This document shows, piece after piece, positions 45,742 through 52,645 of a stretch of DNA of 64,000 nt. The notes below the pieces were generated by a model. It had not been told where the DNA came from, searched no databases, and saw only the letters and a program-made list of their open reading frames with translations. Positions within the stretch are counted from its first letter, which is position 1. Each line of letters begins with the position of its first letter. This DNA is from Terriglobia bacterium (GTDB lineage Bacteria > Acidobacteriota > Terriglobia > Terriglobales > Acidobacteriaceae): positions 1-64,000 of the forward strand of contig JAIQFH010000043.1 of assembly GCA_020073385.1 (NCBI GenBank), in the 5' to 3' direction. A program made the position numbers and the translations under genes.

Positions 45742-47418
45742 ATGATCTTGGACAAAAAGAAGGCAATCTCGATTCTCGTCCTTTTGGCGGTGGTCGCGGC
45801 CGGGGTCACGGCATTCGTGATGTGGCCGAAGCGTTACACCGTAGGACAGCACATGGCGCAGACCGTGGTTTTCTGGAACGACCACGATGCCTTCCTCTTC
45901 CTGACTTTGAATAGTACGGGACGTTCCCGCAACTTTCTGCAATCGAAGTTGGATGGTCCGAAGTACGCATACCTAACGCTTCTCGCAGGCGGTCTCTCCG
46001 ACTTCAACAAACAGGATGTCGTTGCTTACCACCTGCAGGCCTCTGGACAACTCGATCGCTTTAACCTTCCCGAGAAAACGGTAACCTACGGCCCCTGGAC
46101 CTTGTCGGACGGACATCTGCAGTTGACCCCTCTCCCTTCGATCAGCGGCGAGTGGGTGGGAACGCGGTGGGATGGAGAAAAATTCGTTCCGGTGCCCGCG
46201 CCCCTACCCCAGGCACCCGCGCGCGCTCAGAGCCCCAGCAATTCCACGTTGACGTCCGACGATGCAACCGACGACGAAAACAGCGGCGACGAGGACGATG
46301 GCTTCCTCAACAAGGCGTCGCGGCAGACTTTCAAGGACGCAGGCTGGCACTACAAGCTTTTGACAGGTTACGAGTCGAACGGAGCTGAAGCAACCTTGCC
46401 CATCACTCTGGGCGAGAGCACTTTCAATCTGACACTGCAGTCCTTTCCCGTGCAGAAAGGCGGATCGCGCTTCGATTTCCTTTCTTACGGAACCAGGAAC
46501 ATTCGGATTTCCGGTGACAAACTCGCATCAGGACCGAACACGCTCTGGACCCAGCAAGGATGGCAACCCGTTTCGAAAGCCGAATACGAGGGTTTGCTGG
46601 CGCGATACGGCCGCCGCGGTCGGCACTCTACGCCGGTCACCTCATTGATTTGGCTGGGGGTTCTGCTCTTAATCATTCTCTGGCGGTTCGGCAGCTGGAT
46701 CCACGTTCTCTTCACCTTTGCGACCATGAAGAGCCGGGTGCTGAAGAACATGGCTACGTCGTTCTCATTTCCGCCCGCCACGCCGGTACAGTTTCCCATG
46801 CTCGACATGGAGGCGCTCGATCGCTACACGCGGGCGTTTGAGGGGATGGGCTTTACGCGCCTGCTGGATTTCTCCCTGGTATCGGATTCGCCGAACCAGC
46901 CGCCCAGCTTCTGTCGGCTGCTCGTGCACACTCGCCATCACTGTTTCGGCGAAGTGAGCCAGATCTTCCCCAAGGGGAAGGCTCCCATGCCATTGAAGTG
47001 CTCAATTCAGAGCTGCCTGCAGAATTTCTGGACGCTTTCCTTTTCGGATCGCAAGCCGCAGGCTGCGAGTTCGCTCATGCGGCGGGGGAAGGCACTTGGT
47101 ATCTGCATGCCCGACGCCAACCCCTCGGAGTTGTTGCAGGCATTCTTGAAGATGCGGGAGCAGGTTTGCCTCGACCTCGGCATCCAGACCGTCAACGACG
47201 ATACCCTCGAAGCCTACATCGCGAAATCGCAGCGCTCGGCCACGGAGATGCGAGAGGCGGTACAAAGCAAGAGCTTCGTGCAGGGCGTTCCGGAGGTTTA
47301 CCTGCGCAAGGTGTCATTGCTGCAGACCAAGCCTGAATATGTGTGGCTGGGTGACTACCCGAAAGAGGCCGAGCAGCGCAGGCAGGGTTTCAACGCCTTT
47401 GCCGCCGGCGCCCACTAA
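45742..47418 (+). CDS. Large membrane-bound protein of unknown function
   Basis: 558 residues. An N-terminal membrane helix (about 8-28) is followed by a periplasmic beta-rich domain with an acidic linker (about 165-190, DDATDDENSGDEDDG). A second membrane helix (about 303-325) leads to a cytoplasmic C-terminal domain (about 340-558) containing several Cys but no clear metal motif. I recognise no family. Its mean codon use is like the neighbours'. It may be a two-sided membrane receptor or scaffold. The gene is convergent with the exported protein at 47513, with a strong hairpin between. Confidence 0.75.
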   Translation: MILDKKKAISILVLLAVVAAGVTAFVMWPKRYTVGQHMAQTVVFWNDHDAFLFLTLNSTGRSRNFLQSKLDGPKYAYLTLLAGGLSDFNKQDVVAYHLQASGQLDRFNLPEKTVTYGPWTLSDGHLQLTPLPSISGEWVGTRWDGEKFVPVPAPLPQAPARAQSPSNSTLTSDDATDDENSGDEDDGFLNKASRQTFKDAGWHYKLLTGYESNGAEATLPITLGESTFNLTLQSFPVQKGGSRFDFLSYGTRNIRISGDKLASGPNTLWTQQGWQPVSKAEYEGLLARYGRRGRHSTPVTSLIWLGVLLLIILWRFGSWIHVLFTFATMKSRVLKNMATSFSFPPATPVQFPMLDMEALDRYTRAFEGMGFTRLLDFSLVSDSPNQPPSFCRLLVHTRHHCFGEVSQIFPKGKAPMPLKCSIQSCLQNFWTLSFSDRKPQAASSLMRRGKALGICMPDANPSELLQAFLKMREQVCLDLGIQTVNDDTLEAYIAKSQRSATEMREAVQSKSFVQGVPEVYLRKVSLLQTKPEYVWLGDYPKEAEQRRQGFNAFAAGAH

Positions 47419-47452
47419 GACACAGCCTCAACTGTTGCGTTGTTGATCGTAC

Positions 47453-47490
47453 AAAAAAGTTCGCGCACGCAAACTCGGTTTGCGTGCGCG
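47453..47490 (-). terminator. Strong intrinsic terminator
   Basis: A perfect 13-bp stem, CGCGCACGCAAAC / GTTTGCGTGCGCG, with a three-base loop. Read on the minus strand it is followed by AAC and six T residues, so it ends transcription of the exported-protein gene at 47513. It may also slow read-through from the plus-strand gene. Confidence 0.9.
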
Positions 47491-47512
47491 GAAATGTTGA
47501 GCCGAACAGGTT

Positions 47513-48319
47513 CTATTGATTTACCCGCAACAGCATGAACGTCCCCCTCTCGATCTTGACGTTGTTTTTCTCAGAGGTCAGCAGCGATCCCTGCTGCGAA
47601 TTCTGCGAACCTGATTCCAGTTTCACGTCAGACATTCCAATAACGCCTTGAGTGTTTCCGGTAATCGGCGGTCGCGCCTCGCCCTGCGGCGAGGAGTCGG
47701 ACGCGGCGCCCGGAGGATAGTTCTGCTGAGCCGATGGGCTCGCTCCCGTGGCCCCCGCTCGTGAGCCGGCCATCGGAGAACTCGCGGATCCTCCACCGGC
47801 GGTTGCAGGTGGCCCTTCCGCAGCCTCCGCCGTTGAATTGTTCGAAGGCGGGGCGATCACGGCCTGAATCGACATCGGCAACGGCATCTGATCGCCTTTC
47901 ACCACCGCGTGATCGAAGGCGATGCCCAGTTCGGATTGTTTCTGCTCTTTGGTGCGCGACTGGACTTCGGTGACATGCCCGATCACCTTCGTGTCCTTGG
48001 GCACGAGCACATCGCCGCTGTTGGTCTTCATGTCCTGCGTTACCGTGGCGACCACCTCGTCACCCGCTTTCGCCTTCTTGGCATCGACGGTTTTGGACAA
48101 CTGCACTGGGATCACGCTGCCGGGGGCAATCTTGAGACCCGAACTTTGCTTCTGATTCGGGGTTGGTTGGGCGGAAGATTGGCGCTGTTGCGTGGGCTGG
48201 TTGGGCTGCTCGTCGGAGCGAGGCGTCTGGTTGTCAGGGTTGGGTGGCGGTGTTTGCTGCGTGAGCGCGGCCCCGCACAGCAGGGCCACCGAAAATAGTG
48301 CCGCGAGCATGCTTCGCAT
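47513..48319 (-). CDS. Exported Gln/Pro/Ser-rich protein, unknown
   Basis: 268 residues. A signal peptide (1-21, ending GAALTQQ) is followed by a low-complexity Gln/Pro/Asn/Ser linker (about 22-60). A compact beta domain comes next (about 61-150) with IAPGSVIPVQLSKTVDAKK and LVPKDTKVIGHVTEV. A second low-complexity stretch (about 165-215) and a short tail end it. The beta domain is similar in feel to TrbI/VirB10-type pieces found in acidobacterial exported proteins, but I do not assert homology. An intrinsic terminator follows the stop. Confidence 0.7.
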   Translation of the reverse strand: MRSMLAALFSVALLCGAALTQQTPPPNPDNQTPRSDEQPNQPTQQRQSSAQPTPNQKQSSGLKIAPGSVIPVQLSKTVDAKKAKAGDEVVATVTQDMKTNSGDVLVPKDTKVIGHVTEVQSRTKEQKQSELGIAFDHAVVKGDQMPLPMSIQAVIAPPSNNSTAEAAEGPPATAGGGSASSPMAGSRAGATGASPSAQQNYPPGAASDSSPQGEARPPITGNTQGVIGMSDVKLESGSQNSQQGSLLTSEKNNVKIERGTFMLLRVNQ

Positions 48320-48449
48320 GATTATTCCCTCCGTCTGCTGATTGGGCGCGCAATGGATTGCTCACTATAGATGCCAAATTGCTTTGGCAGGATGGGCAGT
48401 GATTCACGTCCCGCGACAACCGACTTCAGACTTCTGGCATCGGAGTACC

Positions 48450-48806
48450 ATGATTTCACGCGCCTTTTTGGCAGCCGTTCTCCTCTCGTTAAGCATCGGT
48501 GCCGCCTGTACGAATCAAAGCCCGGATCAAATCCGGCAGAAAACAGCCGAAGAAACCGCTGCCATCAAGCGGGACAGCAAAGCGGTGGCCCAGGGTGTTA
48601 AAGAAGGGCTCAGCAACAAGAGAGCCGTCGATTTGAACAAGGCTTCAAAAGATGATTTAGCGTCCCTACCCGGAATCACTCCCCATCAAGCCGACCGCAT
48701 TATTGCTGAGCGTCCGTATGCGAGCCCCCACCAACTCGTGACCCGCCGCATCCTCTCTGAGGACCAATACAGCCAGATCCAGGACCGGGTGACCGTGAAC
48801 CGCTGA
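48450..48806 (+). CDS. Exported helix-hairpin-helix (ComEA-like) protein
   Basis: 118 residues from the ATG at 48450, with GGAG six bases before it; the frame is open to 48342. An N-terminal hydrophobic segment (1-20) ends in ACTNQ, which may be a weak lipobox. A charged helix follows, then a helix-hairpin-helix domain (about 60-105): VDLNKASKDDLASLPGITPH and ADRIIAERPY. ComEA-type proteins bind DNA at the outer face in natural transformation. Here no other com genes are close, so the role is open. A 15-bp tandem repeat begins at its stop codon. Confidence 0.75.
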   Translation: MISRAFLAAVLLSLSIGAACTNQSPDQIRQKTAEETAAIKRDSKAVAQGVKEGLSNKRAVDLNKASKDDLASLPGITPHQADRIIAERPYASPHQLVTRRILSEDQYSQIQDRVTVNR

Positions 48807-48872
48807 ACATTGTTTTGATGAACATCGTTTTGATGAACCTGGTCCGGACGTTGTTCAGATGAACAATGTTCA
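48804..48872. repeat. Tandem 15-bp units and inverted repeat upstream of mqnE
   Basis: TGAACATTGTTTTGA and TGAACATCGTTTTGA follow each other (48804-48833), then a partial third unit. The first unit can pair with AACAATGTTC (48862-48871), and TTGTTCA-GA-TGAACAA forms a small hairpin at 48851-48866. All lie between the HHH gene and mqnE. Confidence 0.7.
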
Positions 48873-48911
48873 AAATCGAAGGAATGCCCGTTCCTTGGTA
48901 TCATCAAACGG

Positions 48912-50042
48912 ATGGGTCCTTTGCACGATTTCCAGACCGATGATCATCGGCTGAAGCCGATCTGCGACAAGGTGTTGGCCGGTGAGCGGCTCAATGCCAA
49001 CGACGCTCTGGCGCTTTACCGTACAGGCGATATCCTCGCTGTAGGCTGGATGGCCAACTCCGTGCGAGAGCGCATGCACGGCGACAAGACGTATTTTAAC
49101 GTCAACCGCCATATCAACCCCACGAATGTTTGCGTGGCCGCCTGCCGGCTCTGCGCCTTTGGACGAAAGAAGGACGCGCCCGGTGCTTACACCATGGCGC
49201 TGGAAGAAGCGTTCGAAACCGCAGCCTCGGGATATTCCGAGGCGGTCACGGAATTCCACATTGTCGGTGGGCTCCATCCCGATCTGCCGTTTCAATATTT
49301 CCTGGACCTCTGCTCTGGCCTGAAGCAGCGTTTTCCGCAGGTACATCTCAAGGCATTCACGATGGTGGAAGTTGCGTATCTGTCGCGGCGGGCGAAACTA
49401 TCGATTCGCGAGACGCTGGAGCAACTCAAGGCCTCAGGTGTGGATTCGTTGCCGGGCGGTGGCGCCGAGATTTTCGCGGATCGCGTGCGGCATATCATCT
49501 GCGATCACAAAATTGACGGCGACCAGTGGCTGGAGACTGCGAAGCTGGCCCATCAGATTGGGCTGAAGTCGAACGCGACCATGCTTTACGGTCACGTCGA
49601 GAATGACGAAGACCGCGTGGACCACCTGCTAAAGCTCAGAAACTTGCAGGATGAAACCGGCGGCTTCCAGACGTTTATTCCACTGGCCTTCCACCCCGAC
49701 AACACACCGCTTCAGCATCTGCCGAAGACCACCGGCATGCTCGACATCAAGCAGATCGCAGTCAGCCGGCTGGTGCTCGACAACTTCCCGCACATCAAGT
49801 CGTACTGGCAGATGATGACCGCCAAGATCGCGCAGATCTCGCTGCGCTTCGGCGCCGATGACATGGACGGCACGGTCATCGAGGAGAAGATCTACCACGA
49901 CGCCGGGGCCACGACTCCGCAGGGCATGCGCCGCGAGGAGTTGGAGCGCCTGATCCGCGCCGCCGGCCGAGTCCCGATCGAGCGCGATACGCTCTACCGT
50001 CCGGTCACGCGCACTGAAACCTCCGTCACAGTTGCGGTGTGA
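48912..50042 (+). CDS. mqnE: Aminofutalosine synthase (radical SAM)
   Basis: 376 residues. The [4Fe-4S] motif CVAACRLC has Cys74, Cys78 and Cys81 (Cx3Cx2C), as in MqnE/MqnC. Family blocks FHIVGGLHPDLPF, LKAFTMVEV and the C-terminal GTVIEEKIYHDAGA are all present. The enzyme makes aminofutalosine from the enolpyruvyl product of MqnA in the futalosine menaquinone route. The ATG at 48912 follows a repeat-rich leader. The last 13 codons are duplicated in sequence at 50717-50755 beyond the BrnTA island. This copy reads through to TGA at 50042 and is presumably the functional one. Confidence 0.95.
   Translation: MGPLHDFQTDDHRLKPICDKVLAGERLNANDALALYRTGDILAVGWMANSVRERMHGDKTYFNVNRHINPTNVCVAACRLCAFGRKKDAPGAYTMALEEAFETAASGYSEAVTEFHIVGGLHPDLPFQYFLDLCSGLKQRFPQVHLKAFTMVEVAYLSRRAKLSIRETLEQLKASGVDSLPGGGAEIFADRVRHIICDHKIDGDQWLETAKLAHQIGLKSNATMLYGHVENDEDRVDHLLKLRNLQDETGGFQTFIPLAFHPDNTPLQHLPKTTGMLDIKQIAVSRLVLDNFPHIKSYWQMMTAKIAQISLRFGADDMDGTVIEEKIYHDAGATTPQGMRREELERLIRAAGRVPIERDTLYRPVTRTETSVTVAV
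50004..50042 (+). repeat. Direct repeat copy 1: 3' end of mqnE
   Basis: Thirty-nine bases encode the last residues TRTETSVTVAV and the TGA stop. They match 50717-50755 at 33 of 39 positions. All coding differences are synonymous third-position changes, plus a changed stop codon (TGA or TAG). The run from the Glu codon to the Ala codon has 20 identical bases. Confidence 0.9.
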
Positions 50043-50053
50043 ATCGTTTTACC

Positions 50054-50371
50054 TCAACTGGCAGCGTGAGCGCGGCGGGTTCGTTTCGTCTCTCGGTTTC
50101 CCTTCGCAGTCCTTCCGCTGGAGTTCACCATGGCGTGCCGCAAAAGCAAATTGACCCGAGTCTGGTAACCGCGCCCGTACCCCTTCAACCAATCGAGAAC
50201 GTCGGTGTCCAGTCGAATCGTTATGGCTTTCTTTGGCGGGCGGTAGAACTTCCCCACCTCGGCTTTACTCCAGTCCAAGACCTCCGGCATGTCAGAGAGG
50301 TCAATATCTTCGTCTTTGATAGCCGCGATCGCGGCGACGTCTCGTTTTTGTTCCCTGCTTAGCTTCCTCAT
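50054..50371 (-). CDS. brnA: BrnA-like antitoxin (DUF4415)
   Basis: 105 residues from the ATG at 50371, chosen because AAAGGAGTGCCT puts a GGAG site seven bases before it; the frame is open to 50458. The N-terminal helix is charged. The DUF4415 core reads ITIRLDTDVLDWLKGYGRGYQTRVNLLLRHAM, a ribbon-helix-helix type DNA-binding fold. The BrnA antitoxin binds the BrnT toxin and represses the operon. The gene is read after brnT on the minus strand and overlaps it by 71 bases, an unusually long overlap. Confidence 0.9.
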   Translation of the reverse strand: MRKLSREQKRDVAAIAAIKDEDIDLSDMPEVLDWSKAEVGKFYRPPKKAITIRLDTDVLDWLKGYGRGYQTRVNLLLRHAMVNSSGRTAKGNRETKRTRRAHAAS

Positions 50372-50639
50372 AGGCACTCCTTTCATGCCGCGTTGCTGCG
50401 CGGGCCGATATGATTCGTATGACCTCTTCGTCGTTTTGCTCAAGGCACATGTGAACAACGAAAAGCACCGTATTCGACCCGATCGATCCCAAGGTGATCC
50501 ACCGTTCCTCCTCGCCCGTTGATTCGTCGCGCTGCGTCAAGGAGTCAACGTCATCGAATGCCAGGGCCGCGGCTTCGAAGCTGACGTTGTGCTTTGCCAG
50601 ATTGCGCTCATTCTTCACTTCGTCCCACTCGAAGCGCAT
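50301..50639 (-). CDS. brnT: BrnT-like RNase toxin (DUF497)
   Basis: 112 residues from the ATG at 50639; the frame is open to 50693. It begins MRFEWDEVKNERNLAKHNVSFE, the DUF497 opening. ITLGSIGSNTVLFVVHMC and VIRIISARAATRHERSAYEE follow, with the conserved Arg/His/Glu and IISAR motifs of this ribonuclease toxin. Toxins of this type usually end near 90-100 residues. Here a basic 19-residue tail (KQGTKTRRRRDRGYQRRRY) runs on over the start of brnA. The toxin lies upstream of its antitoxin, the normal order for BrnTA. Confidence 0.9.
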   Translation of the reverse strand: MRFEWDEVKNERNLAKHNVSFEAAALAFDDVDSLTQRDESTGEEERWITLGSIGSNTVLFVVHMCLEQNDEEVIRIISARAATRHERSAYEEAKQGTKTRRRRDRGYQRRRY

Positions 50640-50666
50640 GGCCCTGATACTCCAGTTGTCTTCGAT

Positions 50667-50700
50667 GTTATAGGGAATTGATCTATGTGTCAATACACAT
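50667..50700 (-). promoter_or_regulatory. Putative BrnTA promoter and operator
   Basis: On the minus strand a TTGACA -35 box (50693-50688) and TATAAC -10 box (50672-50667) are separated by 15 bases. The -35 box lies in the palindrome ATGTGT-CAAT-ACACAT (50685-50700), about 46-61 bases upstream of the brnT start. The location suits repression by the BrnA antitoxin, which binds DNA. Spacing is a little short, and no footprint is available. Confidence 0.6.
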
Positions 50701-50716
50701 GTACATACAAGGTCGA

Positions 50717-50755
50717 GTCACACGCACAGAAACCTCCGTCACAGTTGCTGTATAG
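50717..50755 (+). repeat. Direct repeat copy 2: orphan 3' end of mqnE
   Basis: The stretch encodes TRTETSVTVAV with a TAG stop in the same frame as the mqnE end. It matches copy 1 with synonymous differences only. It has no start codon in frame and lies 39 bases before the esterase gene. Homology fades upstream of the repeat. Confidence 0.85.
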
Positions 50756-50793
50756 TCTCAAGTTCCTTCCTGACTGGAAAGCCGGAGGATGAA

Positions 50794-52599
50794 ATGAGAT
50801 TCATCTCGGGCCGTCGTGTGTTCCTCGCACTCTTCTTCTTGCACGTTGCCGTCCTGCCCGCGCTCACACAGGATTTCCCGCTGACCTTCGGGAAGCACGA
50901 AACACTGGAATCGAAGATTCTGGGAGAGAAGCGGGACATTCTTGTCTCGGTGCCAGCGCATCCTGTGCAAGGCATGCCGTTGCTGATTTTGCTCGATGGA
51001 GAGTGGAATCAGCGCAATGTTTCTGCGGCTGTCGGTCACTTGACTGCGAATGGCCGCCTGCCTCCGATGCTCGTCGCTGGCGTTGTGAATACCGACCGTG
51101 GCCGCGATTTGATGCCCACGTTTGAAGGCGACAAGTTTGCTGCCGGGCCCTCGGACCGCTTCCTTTCTTTTCTGGCGGATGAGCTCATACCCAAACTCAC
51201 CGCGGAATATCCGATCGGAAAATACCGCATTTTGGCGGGCCACTCCAACGCGGGAATGTTTTCGTTGTACGCGTTCATCCGACGGCCCGAGCTGTTCCAG
51301 GCAAACATTGCGCTGAGTCCCAGTTTTGGTCTCGACGACCGCTTCGTCGCTCAGCTGGCGGGAACTCTGGCCAAGCCAGTTCCTGCTCCGCGATTCGTAT
51401 TCATTGGCGCAGGCGGTGACGAGGAGGCCGACATTTCCGTCGGCGCGATGCGCTTTGCGAAAAGCTTCGAAGGTGCTCCGAGCGCAGAAATCGAATTTCA
51501 CTATGAGGTATTCCCGGGGGAGACACACGGATCGGTGGGATATCGGGCGTTCTATCGCGCGCTGGAAGTCCTTGGGCAGGCCGATGCGGCATCCCATGAA
51601 GGGCCGGCGCGCTACCTCAGCGAGGCCCAGCGGCGCCGTCATACCTGGATTCGGCGCTTTGGTTCGCCATTCAGTGACGAGCCTCTGCCACTACTTTCCG
51701 TTGCCCGGCCCGTGCTGGACGAACTCGCAACAAACCCGTCAAGTCTCGCGACGTTTTGGGACCGCCTCCGCGCCGAGCATGCCGACGATTTTCGCTTCGA
51801 CGCGGTTGAGCGCCAGAACCTGATTCAAGCCCTTGAGGCGCGCGGGCGCAAGGAAGATGCGTCTCGGCTGAAAGCGCTTCCAGGTTTCGAAGCTCGAGAT
51901 CCTGTCGGGAATAACTACGGAAGCGGTGTCGACCTCAGCTCGGGACTAGTCGCGTATATCCCGCTGGAAGGATCCACCGTCGATCTCTGTCATCCCGACG
52001 CGAAAGCAGCCGTGCACGGAGCCGTTCTTGCTCCCGGCCACGATGGGCGCGAAGGGAAAGCGTATCGATTCAACGGGCACGGCACCTTCATTGAATTCCC
52101 CGGCAATCCCGATCGAAGTACCGCTGGCTCCATCAGCGTGAGTGCTTGGGTTCGGGTCCACAATCCTGCGGCGTACAGCGCTTGGGTATCCCAGGTGCGC
52201 TCGACCTGGGGTTCGCAGTGGCGGCTAGGTTCCGGCCCTAATCCTGCGATGCAATGGGGCGCCACAACGCTGGCAACTCGCTGGACGGACTATTGGGTCA
52301 ACGGGGAAGGGTTGCCCGTGGATCGATGGGTGCACACGGCGGCCGTATTCGATCAAACCATGGGCGAGCTGCGAATCTACCTGAACGGCCGCGAGGTTCA
52401 GAGTTTCAGCGGACTTGCGCCATGGTGCGCCAGCCAGGGGCCGTTGCTGATTGGGGCGCAACGGGATGACGGCCTGTTCTTCGACGGCGATGTCGGCGAG
52501 GTGCGGGTTTATCGGCGCGCACTGAATGCGGCGGAAGTGGGCGCTCTCAGCAAAGCGGCATCCAATTCTGGCGCGCAGAGGTGCGGGTCAGCTCACTGA
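50794..52599 (+). CDS. Exported alpha/beta-hydrolase (esterase) with LamG domain
   Basis: 601 residues. A signal peptide (1-26, ending PALTQ) is followed by a Fes/EstD-type alpha/beta hydrolase (about 30-270). The nucleophile elbow is GHSNAG with Ser151, and the ETHGSVG His lies at the domain end. A helical linker (about 270-370) leads to a LamG/concanavalin-like beta sandwich (about 375-590), with AWVRVHNPAAYSAWV and LNGREVQSFS strands. The esterase would act on ferric-siderophore or sugar esters, and the LamG on carbohydrate. Substrate is unknown. GGAGG lies before the ATG. It is an extracytoplasmic enzyme. Confidence 0.85.
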   Translation: MRFISGRRVFLALFFLHVAVLPALTQDFPLTFGKHETLESKILGEKRDILVSVPAHPVQGMPLLILLDGEWNQRNVSAAVGHLTANGRLPPMLVAGVVNTDRGRDLMPTFEGDKFAAGPSDRFLSFLADELIPKLTAEYPIGKYRILAGHSNAGMFSLYAFIRRPELFQANIALSPSFGLDDRFVAQLAGTLAKPVPAPRFVFIGAGGDEEADISVGAMRFAKSFEGAPSAEIEFHYEVFPGETHGSVGYRAFYRALEVLGQADAASHEGPARYLSEAQRRRHTWIRRFGSPFSDEPLPLLSVARPVLDELATNPSSLATFWDRLRAEHADDFRFDAVERQNLIQALEARGRKEDASRLKALPGFEARDPVGNNYGSGVDLSSGLVAYIPLEGSTVDLCHPDAKAAVHGAVLAPGHDGREGKAYRFNGHGTFIEFPGNPDRSTAGSISVSAWVRVHNPAAYSAWVSQVRSTWGSQWRLGSGPNPAMQWGATTLATRWTDYWVNGEGLPVDRWVHTAAVFDQTMGELRIYLNGREVQSFSGLAPWCASQGPLLIGAQRDDGLFFDGDVGEVRVYRRALNAAEVGALSKAASNSGAQRCGSAH

Positions 52600-52645
52600 A
52601 CCGTAAACCAAGTTCCCATTCCCATGAATGTGCGGCCCTACATTC

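Noticed and set aside
48804..48872. Terminator of the HHH gene
   Set aside because: The stems are short and AT-rich without a T-run, so only a repeat is recorded.
50717..50755. Independent gene in the second mqnE end
   Set aside because: There is no start codon in frame and only about 13 codons; it is a duplicated end, not a gene.
50758..51642. Minus-strand open frame opposite the esterase
   Set aside because: Shadow of the esterase gene; no recognised motif.
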